Assembly (NCBI GenBank): GCA_035293985.1
Contig: DATGLS010000048.1
Span: forward strand, 310,001 to 374,000
From: JAVDCA01 sp035293985
Lineage (GTDB): Bacteria; Pseudomonadota; Alphaproteobacteria; Rhizobiales; Xanthobacteraceae
Direction of reading: 5' to 3'
Length of the DNA stretch: 64,000 nt
Shown here: positions 26,792-35,472 of the stretch, piece by piece
Position numbering within the stretch: the stretch's first letter is position 1
Layout of the letters: each line of letters begins with the position of its first letter
Position numbers and translations under genes: made by a program
The notes under the pieces: model-generated
Database searches by the model: none
What the model was told of the DNA's origin: nothing
Seen by the model: only the letters and a program-made list of their open reading frames with translations

Positions 26792-27181
26792 CTAGGAACG
26801 AGATTTACACGACGACCACCAAACTGCTGTAGCTCCAAGCGCTTTGTCCGTGGTCAACAGGTGCAAGGGCTCCGACACCGCCTGCGCAACCAGCAGCCGG
26901 TCAAATGGATCGCGATGGTACCCGGCAATATCGTGTGTCCGGATTGCATGGCTCCAGGTCAAGGCGAGCGGCACCGCGTGCGGCGCGAACAGTCTGGACT
27001 CGAGTTCGCTCATTGACAGCTCGAGCTTGTTCACCGAGACCTTCATGCCGATTTCCCAGAGCGACACAGAACTCACGTAGACGGCCCCGGCTTTGGCAAT
27101 CAGTTGTCGAGCGGCCGCCGGCAGCTTCGGCGCGTCAAGGGCGGCCCAGATCACGATCCGGGTGTCGAGGAGCAACATCAT
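26792..27181 (-). CDS. PIN-domain ribonuclease toxin (VapC type)
   Basis: 129 residues. PIN-domain acidic residues are visible: Asp6 in LLLDTRIVIWAA, Glu near 43 in SLWEIGMKV, and the two Asp in YHRDPFDRLLVAQA, with LTTDKAL near the C-terminus. The usual LDTH is LDTR. The ATG overlaps the stop of the antitoxin gene, the standard antitoxin-toxin order. Expected to cleave RNA when free of antitoxin. The active site looks intact. Confidence 0.88.
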   Translation of the reverse strand: MMLLLDTRIVIWAALDAPKLPAAARQLIAKAGAVYVSSVSLWEIGMKVSVNKLELSMSELESRLFAPHAVPLALTWSHAIRTHDIAGYHRDPFDRLLVAQAVSEPLHLLTTDKALGATAVWWSSCKSRS

Positions 27182-27447
27182 GTATCCGGCGCCTCGAGCC
27201 GGCCGGCGTGGAATGCGGCAATGGCCTCGTCCGATAGCGGCGCCTCGATTGCGTCTGCCAGAATCTGTTCGTCTTGCCGGCGGACCAGGTCCTTCAATGT
27301 GCCGAATACGAATTTCTCCGCCGCCGCGTCGAGCGGCACGATTCTGGCGACCGGCGTGCCGGCCTTCGCGATGACGAAACGTCTCCCACGCGCGGCTTCA
27401 TCAACAAGCTGCGAGAATAGAGCTTGGGCCTTCGGCGTCCTTCGCAC
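27178..27447 (-). CDS. Phd/YefM-type antitoxin with altered or truncated N-terminus
   Basis: The frame ends in TGA overlapping the toxin start. The core QALFSQLVDEAARGRRFVIA and GTPVARIVPLD is typical Phd/YefM, with a C-terminal toxin-binding tail. The normal N-terminus (Met, then a VNIHEAK-like strand) is missing: upstream the frame reads LRGVRRTPKAQALF with no ATG. It sits on DNA (CATTGCGAGGCGTGCGAAGG) resembling a common rhizobial intergenic repeat. The only nearby starts are GTG at 27447 (used here, 89 residues) and TTG at 27456, neither with a clear ribosome site. Either a functional antitoxin with a new start or a damaged one. Confidence 0.65.
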   Translation of the reverse strand: MRRTPKAQALFSQLVDEAARGRRFVIAKAGTPVARIVPLDAAAEKFVFGTLKDLVRRQDEQILADAIEAPLSDEAIAAFHAGRLEAPDT

Positions 27448-27469
27448 GCCTCGCAATGACGCGGCAGGC

Positions 27470-28432
27470 CTACTTCGCCGAAATACCCAGCGCGTCGACC
27501 ATCTTGCCCCACTTGGCGACCTCGCTGCGGAAATAGGCCTCGCTGCCGGCGAGGTCGCGCACGTGCGTCTGCATGCTGAAGGTCGCGAGCTTCTTCTGCG
27601 TCGCCGGCTCGCTGACGATCTCGTCGATCGCCGTGTTGAGCTTCGCCGCAACCGCATCGTCGAGCTTGGCGGGAGCGAAGATGCCGACCCACGTCTCGGC
27701 GACGAACGGATAGCCGCCCTCGGTGTAGGTCGGGATGTTGGCGAAGCCCGGCACCCGCGCGTCGCTTGCGACCGCAAGCCCGCGCAGCGCGCCCGAGGAG
27801 AGCTGCGCCGCAAACCCCGGCAAGGTGCCGACCAGCACCTCGACATGGCCGCCGAGCACCGCATTGACGGCCGGCGCGCCGCCCTGGAACGGCACGTGCA
27901 GCGGCTCGATCTTGGCCAGCATCTTGAAGAAATAGGCGGCGGCGACGTGCGAGGAGGTGCCGACGCCCGGGCTCGCGTAGTCGAACGGCTTGGAATGCGC
28001 GGCCTGCACGAGAGCGGCGAGCGTCTTCGCCGCATCGTTCGGCAGCACCGACAGCGTCTCGGGCGCGCCCGCCGGCAGCGCGATCGCGCGCAGCTCGGAG
28101 GCCGAATAGCTCTTTGTCTTGTAGTAGGTCTCGTTGACCGCGATGCTGGCGGTGGTCGCGAGCAGCGTGTAGCCGTCGGCCGCCGCATGGGCGACGCTCG
28201 CGGCGCCGATATTGCCGCCGGCGCCGCCGCGGTTCTCGATCACCACGGGCTGGCCGAGCTTGGCGCCCAGGCGGTCGGCGACGATGCGCGCAAAACTGTC
28301 CGCATAGCCGCCGGCCGGGAACGCGACCACCATCGTGATGGTGCGACTGGGATAAGTCTGCGCCGCCGCAGGCTGCGCCAGCGCGACGGCGAGCGCCGAC
28401 GTCACGATCGCTTGCCAAAATGCTGCCCGCAT
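27470..28432 (-). CDS. TTT-type (Bug/TctC) solute-binding protein
   Basis: 320 residues from MRAAFWQAIVTSALAVALAQ, a Sec signal peptide ending AAAQT. Family features: YPSRTITMVVAFPAGGYADSFAR and VVIENRGGAGGNIGAA. An ATG seven codons earlier has no ribosome site; GGGGA precedes the chosen one. Orphan receptor ending 22 bases before the antitoxin start; no membrane components nearby. Confidence 0.9.
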   Translation of the reverse strand: MRAAFWQAIVTSALAVALAQPAAAQTYPSRTITMVVAFPAGGYADSFARIVADRLGAKLGQPVVIENRGGAGGNIGAASVAHAAADGYTLLATTASIAVNETYYKTKSYSASELRAIALPAGAPETLSVLPNDAAKTLAALVQAAHSKPFDYASPGVGTSSHVAAAYFFKMLAKIEPLHVPFQGGAPAVNAVLGGHVEVLVGTLPGFAAQLSSGALRGLAVASDARVPGFANIPTYTEGGYPFVAETWVGIFAPAKLDDAVAAKLNTAIDEIVSEPATQKKLATFSMQTHVRDLAGSEAYFRSEVAKWGKMVDALGISAK

Positions 28433-28622
28433 CGGATATCCCCGCGCTCTCATGAGTTAGCGAGGCGCGAGACTTGCAGGCAGCGCGGCCTTTTGCAATC
28501 GAAGCTGCGCGCGGTGCGACAAGCTGCTGCGGCCTACCGCAGGAGGGTCAGAAGCGGGTCGCGATCCGACCGCGCGCCGCAGCGCGGCGCGTCAGTCGAA
28601 CGGCAGGCGCAGAAGTCGCGTA

Positions 28623-28757
28623 TCAATTCGGCAGCTGATCGACCACCGAGACCGAGGCGGCAACGCGTTGCGGTCCGGACGGCGTGTAGTGGTCGACGAC
28701 GCCCGCGACGGCGACGAGCGCGAGGATCAGGGCCATGTTGAGGTACTTCGTCAGCAT
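28623..28757 (-). CDS. Small exported or membrane protein, unknown function
   Basis: 44 residues: MLTKYLNMALILALVAVAGV followed by a polar tail ending VSVVDQLPN. The ATG is preceded by AGGAGCGACCG, a good ribosome site. One hydrophobic segment (residues 6-20) suggests an anchor or signal peptide. No family recognised. A longer in-frame start upstream lacks a ribosome site. Confidence 0.5.
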   Translation of the reverse strand: MLTKYLNMALILALVAVAGVVDHYTPSGPQRVAASVSVVDQLPN

Positions 28758-29059
28758 CGGTCGCTCCTGTTGTGTGGATGACCGGGTTCGGACGGGCCAT
28801 CGTGATTGCGGCACAGGGGCCAGCGGAGGGTCTCCGGACGAGCCGTGCGCGCATGCTGTTGTCAGCCGCGGGAGCCACGAGGTTCAAAATGTCGCAGACG
28901 AATAGGAAAGTTTTTTGCGCTGACGGTAAGATCGTGACGGCGCGCGCCCGCAGCGCCAAACCGAGGCGCCACGCCGCGGATACGTTTTTATAAACCTGTA
29001 AATTGCTCGTTCGGCGCCGGTGTCAGCGCGATCGCGACATCCGTGCAATCGACCCCGCC
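28758..29059. other. Intergenic region upstream of the small protein gene
   Basis: Contains the ribosome site of the preceding small gene and AT-richer stretches (GAAAGTTTTTTGCGC and ACGTTTTTATAAACC). No gene or clear terminator seen. Confidence 0.5.
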
Positions 29060-29818
29060 CTACTCCACGTTGGGCGCTGCCTGAAACAGCTTCACGAACT
29101 TCTGCAGCTCGCCAAGGTCGACATCCGACACCGCCCAATAGGTCACGCCGCCGGCGGTCCAGCCGATCACGTGATAGCCGTCGGTGGTGCGCTCGGGCGG
29201 CGGCGCGCCGCCGCCCTGCATCTCGGTGACGCTGATGAAGTGCTTGCGGACCTGATAGACCAGCGACGGCACCGGCGTCTTCTCGATCACGTCGATGCGG
29301 CCGCCGACCAGCGGAAAGCCGTCGTTCTTGAGATCGACCACGCGCGGCGACACCGGGATGCGGCCGTTGAACCACGGCTTCACGGTGTGCTCGTCGGAGG
29401 ACACGACGTCGACCTTCTGCGTCGCCATCAGCGAGCGAATGTGATTGCTCACCACCTCGTCGGAAACGACTCCGTTGTTGGCGACCGGCCCGACCACCGA
29501 CCAGGTGGCGCCGACCGAGACCACGGCGGCGAGCATCACGGAGGCCGCGAGCGCGGTCCAGGTCGGGCGCACCGCCGGGCGACGCAGGCTGTGCATGCCG
29601 ACCGCGCGCTCGACCTTGGCGCGCAAGGCGGGCGGCGCCACGGGCGCGCGCTTGAGCCGGCCCATCGCGTGCCGCAACGCGACGACGCGGTCGCGCTCCG
29701 CCGCAAGCCGCGGGTCCTGCGCCATGCGGCGCTCCAGCGCCAGCGCATTCGCGGGGTCAAGCTCGCCGTCGCAATAGGCGTGCACGAGCAGGAACGGATC
29801 GTCCGAGCCTGTCGTCAT
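29060..29818 (-). CDS. Membrane anti-sigma factor (RsiW-like)
   Basis: 252 residues. Cytoplasmic N-terminal anti-sigma region DDPFLLVHAYCDGELDPANA, a membrane span near residues 87-106 (TALAASVMLAAVVSVGATW), and a periplasmic C-terminal domain of about 145 residues that probably senses the signal. The start overlaps the stop of the ECF sigma gene by four bases (ATGA), the usual arrangement of sigma and anti-sigma. The zinc-binding His-x3-Cys-x2-Cys of ZAS proteins is not evident. Confidence 0.88.
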   Translation of the reverse strand: MTTGSDDPFLLVHAYCDGELDPANALALERRMAQDPRLAAERDRVVALRHAMGRLKRAPVAPPALRAKVERAVGMHSLRRPAVRPTWTALAASVMLAAVVSVGATWSVVGPVANNGVVSDEVVSNHIRSLMATQKVDVVSSDEHTVKPWFNGRIPVSPRVVDLKNDGFPLVGGRIDVIEKTPVPSLVYQVRKHFISVTEMQGGGAPPPERTTDGYHVIGWTAGGVTYWAVSDVDLGELQKFVKLFQAAPNVE

Positions 29819-30357
29819 TGTTCCTCATCCTTTCCGAGTTGCACCATCAGCCGGCGTCGCGCCCGGGCGAGCCGCGACATCACGGTGCCGATCGGCACCC
29901 CGGTGATCTCCGCGATGGTGCGATAGTCGAGCCCCTCGATCTCGCGCAGCACCAGGGTCTCGCGAAACTCGATCGGCAGCTCGGCGATCGCGGCCTCGAG
30001 CCGGGCCGCATCGGCCTGCTCGATCAGCGCCGCTTCCGGCGAGGCCGGCGCGCTGCCCCAGTCGACGCTCGCATCGGTGCCGGCCTGCTCGACATCCTCG
30101 ACATTGTCGACGGCGACGAGCTTGGGGTCGCGGTGGCGCTTGAGCCACGTGTAGGCGGTGTTGCGCACGATGCTCAAGACCCAGCCCCGCGCGTTGATGT
30201 TGCCGAAGCCGGCGATGCCGCGAAAGGCGCGCAGGCAGGCCTCCTGCACGATGTCCTCGGCATCGCTGTCGTTGCGGGCGAGCCAGCGCGCGAGCGCGTA
30301 GGCATCGCCGAGATGCGGAAGCACCACATTGGCAAAACGTGTCCTCTCGTCAGTCAT
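29815..30357 (-). CDS. ECF RNA polymerase sigma factor
   Basis: 180 residues. Sigma region 2 near 20-85 (DSDAEDIVQEACLRAFR, then ARGWVLSIVRNTAYTWLKR) and region 4 near 118-172 (AIAELPIEFRETLVLREIEG, then IAEITGVPIGTVMSRLARARRRL). Directs transcription of stress or envelope genes when released by the coupled anti-sigma factor. I found no GGAAC-type promoter near it to define its target motif. Confidence 0.93.
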   Translation of the reverse strand: MTDERTRFANVVLPHLGDAYALARWLARNDSDAEDIVQEACLRAFRGIAGFGNINARGWVLSIVRNTAYTWLKRHRDPKLVAVDNVEDVEQAGTDASVDWGSAPASPEAALIEQADAARLEAAIAELPIEFRETLVLREIEGLDYRTIAEITGVPIGTVMSRLARARRRLMVQLGKDEEQ

Positions 30358-30456
30358 CGCGCCTCCATGCGGCGCGAAGCCGTCCGGGTGACATGAATGA
30401 CTGCGGCAGGGCCACTTTTATTCCCCGGCAAGGGATGGGAAGGGACGGGAGGGCCC

Positions 30457-30560
30457 GAGGGTGGGCGACCGCACGCCACCGCACAGGCCGGGTGGACAAA
30501 ATCGCGTCCGCGCGGTCGCCCACGCGGAGACGGTTTGCCATGCGATTTTGCCCTCCCTAC
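30457..30560. repeat. Intergenic palindromic repeat, family A copy 3
   Basis: GAGGGTGGGCGACCGCACGC to GCGATTTTGCCCTCCCTAC, including internal GGTGGACAAAATCGC. Diverged relative of 7449-7549 and 18448-18547. It lies between the sigma factor start and the merR stop codon. Confidence 0.7.
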
Positions 30561-30566
30561 GTACGC

Positions 30567-31133
30567 TTACGTGGGGTCGCCCAGCGCCGCGTCCAATAGC
30601 TTGCGGCAAGCGAGCAGCTCATCGAGGGTCGCCTGCAACCGTTTGCGATCCTCGGCACTGAGCCCCGGCTTTGCGGGCGCCGCGAGCGGCACATGCAGCG
30701 CCGGCCCATCGGATCCATCGACGTCGTCCGCCTCGTCGACGCCGGTCTCGATCTCTTCCTTCGCGCCCATGGCGGGCCACAGGCCGAACAGGCCGCCCTC
30801 GCCCGCGCGCTCGGCGTGATCGGCCTCGTCGCGGCCATGGCCGACCGGCGGCTGGGGCGCGCCTTCCTGCCAAACCGCCTGCACGAAGCGCGGCCCCTGC
30901 TCGCGCAGGATGCGCTGCACACCGCGGATCGTATAGCCCTGGCCGTAGAGCAGATGGCGGATGCCGCGCAGGAGATCGATGTCGTCGGGCCGGTAATAGC
31001 GCCGGCCGCCGCCGCGCTTCATCGGGCGGATTTGCGCGAATCGGCTTTCCCAGAAACGCAGGACGTGCTGCGGGACATCGAGGTCGTCGGCGACCTCGCT
31101 GATGGTGCGAAAGGCATCGGGCGCCTTTTCCAC
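30567..31133 (-). CDS. MerR-family transcriptional regulator (partner gene of ihfA)
   Basis: 188 residues from a GTG at 31133 (MEKAPDAFRTISEVADDLDV), chosen because GAGGGG lies just upstream; the ATG 22 codons earlier gives an odd Arg-rich extension. MerR DNA-binding domain at residues 9-75 (ISEVADDLDVPQHVLRFWE then GGGRRYYRPDDIDLL), then an acidic linker and a C-terminal helix. In related genomes this merR follows ihfA directly, as here (78 bases). Its role is unknown. Confidence 0.9.
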   Translation of the reverse strand: MEKAPDAFRTISEVADDLDVPQHVLRFWESRFAQIRPMKRGGGRRYYRPDDIDLLRGIRHLLYGQGYTIRGVQRILREQGPRFVQAVWQEGAPQPPVGHGRDEADHAERAGEGGLFGLWPAMGAKEEIETGVDEADDVDGSDGPALHVPLAAPAKPGLSAEDRKRLQATLDELLACRKLLDAALGDPT

Positions 31134-31211
31134 GCGTCCCCTCGTGCGTTTGCGATCAGCGCCGTCCGATCTCTGCGGAATCGAACATGCGCGGATCATA
31201 CCATCTGGACG

Positions 31212-31535
31212 CTACTTTTCCTCTGCCTCATCAGGGGCGTCGGGATTGCCGTTGATGCGCTGCTTGAGAATGGCGGACGGCTTGAACACCATCACGCGGC
31301 GCGGCGAGATCGGCACCTCGGTGCCGGTCTTCGGATTGCGCCCGATGCGCTGGCCCTTCTTGCGCACCACGAACGAGCCGAACGAAGACAATTTCACCGT
31401 CTCGCCTCGCTCGAGGCAGTCGGTAATCTCCTTCAGCACGAGTTCCACCAGCGCGGATGACTCGGTGCGGGAGAGGCCCACTTTCTGGTAGACCGCCTCG
31501 CACAAGTCCGCTCGGGTGACTGTCTTTCCGGTCAT
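31212..31535 (-). CDS. ihfA: Integration host factor subunit alpha
   Basis: 107 residues from MTGKTVTRADLCEAVYQKVG. HU/IHF fold with TVKLSSFGSFVVRKKGQRIGR and the DNA-bending arm GRNPKTGTEVPI, whose Pro intercalates DNA, near residues 63-74. Heterodimerises with IhfB to bend DNA. In most relatives it lies directly after fabH; here fabH is 28 kb away. A sigma70-like promoter precedes it (31577-31605), consistent with independent expression. Confidence 0.95.
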   Translation of the reverse strand: MTGKTVTRADLCEAVYQKVGLSRTESSALVELVLKEITDCLERGETVKLSSFGSFVVRKKGQRIGRNPKTGTEVPISPRRVMVFKPSAILKQRINGNPDAPDEAEEK

Positions 31536-31848
31536 CGCCCAGCCCCAATCACGGCAGCGTTCTTTCTTAAATTTCAACGATATGAGCTTGATTACGCTTG
31601 GTCAACAGGGGGTTAGGCGGTCAACCCGCGATCACGGTGGATGACGCCTGGATGACCGGACGCCACGGCGCCGCCGCAAATTGGCCCCCGGCGATGGCCG
31701 CCCGTTGCACTTTTTAGCTGCGGACCAGGCCGTGCGCAACGGAAGCATGCCAGCCTCGGCGTTCGCACCTTGGTTCGCACTTTGCCGCCGCAAACGGACC
31801 TGCTAACGCTCGCGCCGTCTCGACATCATTGCCAAAACGGGGACAGCC
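31536..31848. other. Intergenic region between ihfA and the DUF3859 gene
   Basis: Divergent promoter region. It holds the candidate ihfA promoter. It also marks one end of the 28-kb segment that separates ihfA from fabH; no integrase, tRNA or direct repeat marks the junction that I can see. Confidence 0.5.
31577..31605 (-). promoter_or_regulatory. Candidate sigma70-type promoter of ihfA
   Basis: On the minus strand: TTGACC (-35), 17-base spacer, TATCGT (-10), 42 bases before the ihfA ATG. The -35 matches at 5 of 6 positions and the -10 at 4 of 6. Identified by eye only. Confidence 0.45.
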
Positions 31849-32418
31849 ATGCGCGCGGAGCGGCGTTCGCAGCGGATCTTTCGTTCGCTGGCGGCCATCA
31901 CGCTCGCGTCCGCCTTCCTCGCGACAATGTTTCCGGCGCGCGGCGAGGAGGCGAAGGTCGATCAGATCGACCTGGTCGCGGCGGGCTTCTACGACGCAGC
32001 CCATGCCAAAGTCGCCGAATCAGTCCCCGCACCCGCCGCCGCCGGCGGCAAGAGCAACCAGCTCACCGACGTTGCGCTGGTGAGCGAGCCGCCCGCCGAT
32101 ACCGCCCGCGTCGGCATCGGATTCGGGGTGCGCTTCCGCTCCACCGGCGAGCCGCGCGGCGCGCGGGCCACGCTGCGGTCGGTGTGGAGGATTCCCGAGC
32201 CCGGCATCCGCAATCCGGCCAACGGCAACACCTATCGGGAGTCGGTGGTCGACTTCACGACCGCGATCGGCAGCGTGCATTGGCGCGGCTATGGGTTCGA
32301 CCAGCCCTGGGAAGTCGTGCCGGGCACCTGGACGATCGAAATTTGGCAGGGCGACCGCAAGTTGCTGGAGCACAGCTTCACGATCGGGCCGGATACGACG
32401 TCGGCGGTGAAACCTTAG
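31849..32418 (+). CDS. DUF3859 domain-containing secreted protein
   Basis: 189 residues with a Sec signal peptide (FRSLAAITLASAFLATMFPA, to about residue 32) and one DUF3859-like domain: GIGFGVRFRSTGEP, a Pro-rich middle and PWEVVPGTWTIEIWQGDRKL near the C-terminus. Function unknown; relatives are predicted periplasmic beta-sandwich proteins. Monocistronic, just upstream of the lytic transglycosylase on the same strand. Confidence 0.8.
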   Translation: MRAERRSQRIFRSLAAITLASAFLATMFPARGEEAKVDQIDLVAAGFYDAAHAKVAESVPAPAAAGGKSNQLTDVALVSEPPADTARVGIGFGVRFRSTGEPRGARATLRSVWRIPEPGIRNPANGNTYRESVVDFTTAIGSVHWRGYGFDQPWEVVPGTWTIEIWQGDRKLLEHSFTIGPDTTSAVKP

Positions 32419-32544
32419 AGCTCGGTCGGAAACCTGCCCGCCCGGGTTGCCGATTTCCGGGGGGTTCGTCTTTTTCTCGCCCCAACTATGGCGTTTCGTC
32501 CAGATCATATTTGCCGAATTTTCTGGCGGGGGAAGACGCGCGGC

Positions 32545-34812
32545 ATGGAACCCACGGGGGGGTCAGTCTGGATTCGATGGGCGGCCGTGTTGGCCGCTTG
32601 TGCGATGCTGGCGGATTTTTCGGCCGAAGCTTCCGTCACGGCGCGGCATCAGCAGATCGCGGACAAGAACCGGACCCAGCCTCAGGCCAAATCCAAGACT
32701 ACGTCCAAGAGCACGTCCAAGACTACGTCCAACACCAAGCCCCACGCACTGGCTGCGTCGCACGCCAAGGACTGCATCAAGCGCGATTCGAAACCGCGCC
32801 CATCGGCATCTGCAAAGAAACGACGTCACGACGAGGATTGCGCCACCCTGGCGACCATTCCGGCCGCCCCGCAGTTGACTGGTGAGCTTGGCGTGCTGCA
32901 GCAGGCGATCCGGCTCGTACAGGCGCACAAGCTCTCCGACGCCACCGCGCTCGCGCCATCGATCGCCGATCCGGTGGCGAGAACCCTCCTCGAATGGGTC
33001 CGCCTGCGCGATTCAGAGAACGGCGATGGTTTCGAGCACTATGACGCCTTCATCCGGGCGAACCCGGGCTGGCCCACCACGGCGCTGCGGCGGCGCGCCG
33101 AGGTCAGGCTGTGGCAGGAGCGCCGCGATGGCGCAACCGTACGCCGGTTCATCACCGGCGAGCCCATGACGGCGAATGGCGAGCTCGCGCTTGCGCGCGC
33201 GCGCCTCGCGGACGGCGACCGTGCCGGGGCCGAACGCGACATCCGGGCGGCGTGGCGTGCCGACGAGCTCGCCGGCGAGACCGAAGCTGCGGTGCTCGAC
33301 GAGTACGGCACGATCCTCACCCGCGCCGACCACCTCGCGCGCATGGACCGGCGCATCGGCGCCAAGGACTTCGGCGCGGCGATGCGCGCGGCGCGGCGCG
33401 TCGGCGACAGCGCGGTCGCCGTCGTCAAGGCGTGCGTTGCATCCGAGAAGAACGCGAGTGACGCCAAGAAGCTGCTCGATGGCGTGCCCGAGGATATGCG
33501 GCACGATCTCGGCTACGCGCTCTGCCGCATCCATTATCTGATCAAGCACGACGACCTCGAGGCCGCGGCGTCCCTGGTGCTCGCCGCCGACCCCGACGCG
33601 CTGCAAGCGCAGGACACCGACGAATGGTGGCGCGAGCGGCGCATGCTCGCCCGCAAGCTGCTCGACCAGGGCGATGCCAAGCGCGCCTATCGGATCGCGC
33701 GCGACGCGGCCGAGCCGGCCTTTGCGCCCTACCGTGCCGATTTCAATTTCATGGCCGGCTGGATCGCGCTGCGCTTTCTCTCCGATCCCGTCACCGCGCT
33801 GGCGCACTTCTCCGGCATCGATACGGGCTCGAGCGCGCCGATCACGCTCGCGAAGGGCGCCTACTGGCGTGGCCGCGCCCTCGAGGCCTTGGGGCAGCTC
33901 GACGACATGCGGGCGCAGTACGAGGTCGCCGCCCGCTATCCGATGGCCTATTACGGCCAGCTCGCGCGCGAGCGGCTCGGGCTCGGTGCGATGACCTTGC
34001 GTCAGCCGCCGCAACGCGCGCCAGGCGACGGCGACGACGTGGTGCATGCCGCCGAGCTTCTCTACGCCATCGGCGAGCGGGATCTCGCCCTGTCGTTCGC
34101 GGTGGATGTCGCCGAGCACAGTGACGATGCCGGCGTGGTGGGGGCGCTCGCCGAGGTCGCCCAGCACAACGGCGACGCGCGCGCCACGATGCTCGTCGGT
34201 CAGCACGCGCTCGCGCGCGGCCTGCCGCTCGAGGTCTACGCGTTTCCCGATATCGGCGTGCCGTCCTACGCTGCGATCGGCCCGCCGGTCGAGCGCAGCA
34301 TCATCTACTCGATCGTGCGCACCGAGAGCGAGTTCAACCAGCGTGACGTCTCGCCCGCGCGGGCCGTCGGTCTCATGCAGGTCACGCCGGAGGCCGGCCG
34401 CGACACCGCCAAGCGCCTGGGCATTTCTTATGATTGGAAGCGTCTGATATCGGACCCGGTCTACAACACGCAGATGGGCGCCGGCGAGCTGGCGGCGCTG
34501 CTCGCCGAATACCGCGGTTGTTACGCCATGAGCTTCGCCGGCTACAATGCCGGCCGCGGCCGGGTGCACGAGTGGGTGGCAAAACACGGCGATCCGCGCG
34601 ACCCCAAGGTCGACGCGGTCGATTGGGTCGAGCGCATCCCGATCTCCGAGACGCGCAACTACGTGCAGCGCGTGATGGAGAACCTCGCGGTCTACCGGGC
34701 GCGCTTCGATGCCGCGGTCGCCGCGACGGTCGAGCACGGCGCGGAGGCGAGCAAGGTCGAGACGATGCTGGTGCAGCCCGGGCCTACGATTCACGAGGCC
34801 GTCGCCAAATGA
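32545..34812 (+). CDS. slt: Soluble lytic murein transglycosylase
   Basis: 755 residues from MEPTGGSVWIRWAAVL; an in-frame ATG 19 codons earlier has no ribosome site. Signal sequence to about residue 30, a Lys/Thr/Ser-rich linker (about 35-75, with repeated TTSKSTSK-type units), a long alpha-superhelical region, and a C-terminal SLT domain at about 590-720. Catalytic Glu in IVRTESEFNQ, with GLMQVTPEAG and SFAGYNAGRGRV motifs. Cleaves peptidoglycan glycan strands to 1,6-anhydro-muropeptides in the periplasm. Confidence 0.93.
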   Translation: MEPTGGSVWIRWAAVLAACAMLADFSAEASVTARHQQIADKNRTQPQAKSKTTSKSTSKTTSNTKPHALAASHAKDCIKRDSKPRPSASAKKRRHDEDCATLATIPAAPQLTGELGVLQQAIRLVQAHKLSDATALAPSIADPVARTLLEWVRLRDSENGDGFEHYDAFIRANPGWPTTALRRRAEVRLWQERRDGATVRRFITGEPMTANGELALARARLADGDRAGAERDIRAAWRADELAGETEAAVLDEYGTILTRADHLARMDRRIGAKDFGAAMRAARRVGDSAVAVVKACVASEKNASDAKKLLDGVPEDMRHDLGYALCRIHYLIKHDDLEAAASLVLAADPDALQAQDTDEWWRERRMLARKLLDQGDAKRAYRIARDAAEPAFAPYRADFNFMAGWIALRFLSDPVTALAHFSGIDTGSSAPITLAKGAYWRGRALEALGQLDDMRAQYEVAARYPMAYYGQLARERLGLGAMTLRQPPQRAPGDGDDVVHAAELLYAIGERDLALSFAVDVAEHSDDAGVVGALAEVAQHNGDARATMLVGQHALARGLPLEVYAFPDIGVPSYAAIGPPVERSIIYSIVRTESEFNQRDVSPARAVGLMQVTPEAGRDTAKRLGISYDWKRLISDPVYNTQMGAGELAALLAEYRGCYAMSFAGYNAGRGRVHEWVAKHGDPRDPKVDAVDWVERIPISETRNYVQRVMENLAVYRARFDAAVAATVEHGAEASKVETMLVQPGPTIHEAVAK

Positions 34813-34868
34813 TCAAATCGGCGGGCTATTGAGCGAGACCCGCCGGCGCGTCCGATCAGCAAGCAAGC

Positions 34869-35342
34869 CTATTTGTAGTACGACACGCCGCAGCCCTGAT
34901 GGCCGACGATGGTGATGAGCACCTGTTTCGGCACCGGTTCGCCCCCACTCGGCCGCGGAGCGTTGTAGTCCAGCGTGACGATCGTTCCTTCCCGGTTGGC
35001 GTCAAAAATGCGCTGGCCGATCGGGTTGCCGTCCTTCTGCCGCATCGTGCGGATGTCGGTGCCCAGCATTCGGTAGCTGGTCCACGCTGTGAACTTGCCG
35101 TCCCGAGTGTCGTAGCAGAATACGTGGAGATCGCGGTCGATGAAGCCGCCGATCGGGTTCAGGAACTTGGCAATCGCTACTCGCTCGTCGGATTTGAGCG
35201 CTTTGATCGCCTTTTCCAACATGGCCCTCGCCTGGGCGGCAGTGCCGGTGGTGGCGACGGTGCCGCTCTCGGCCATGCCACAAGTCGTGCCAAGCAACAG
35301 CACACCGGTCGCGAGGCCCATGATACGAAATGCGATCCGCAT
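34869..35342 (-). CDS. Secreted single Cache-domain protein
   Basis: 157 residues from MRIAFRIMGLATGVLLLGTT, a Sec signal peptide. The remainder is a single Cache sensor-like domain: AMLEKAIKALKSDE, FNDPIG-like FLNPIGGFIDRDLHVFCYD, and the C-terminal VLITIVGHQGCGVSYYK. No transmembrane signalling part, so it is a free periplasmic ligand-binding protein. Convergent with slt. An earlier start exists but would place the signal peptide internally. Confidence 0.78.
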   Translation of the reverse strand: MRIAFRIMGLATGVLLLGTTCGMAESGTVATTGTAAQARAMLEKAIKALKSDERVAIAKFLNPIGGFIDRDLHVFCYDTRDGKFTAWTSYRMLGTDIRTMRQKDGNPIGQRIFDANREGTIVTLDYNAPRPSGGEPVPKQVLITIVGHQGCGVSYYK

Positions 35343-35398
35343 GAAATGCTGCCTATCACGACCGCGCCGGGCGGCGCAAACCGGACGCAACAGCAGGA

Positions 35399-35472
35399 CT
35401 AGTGTCCTCATCGATCCCGACGTTCGCTCCGATGTCGCCGCGAAGTTGCGAACTTCGGAATCGGGACACTAG
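35399..35472. repeat. Inverted-repeat element, family E (CTAGTGTCC ends)
   Basis: Outer inverted ends CTAGTGTCC and GGGACACTAG enclose a perfect hairpin CGAAGTTGCGAACTTCG (35441-35457). The right end supplies the TAG stop codon of the DUF4344 gene (35469-35471). A sequence with one such end, CTAGTGTCCGGACCC, occurs at about 43810. Confidence 0.6.
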
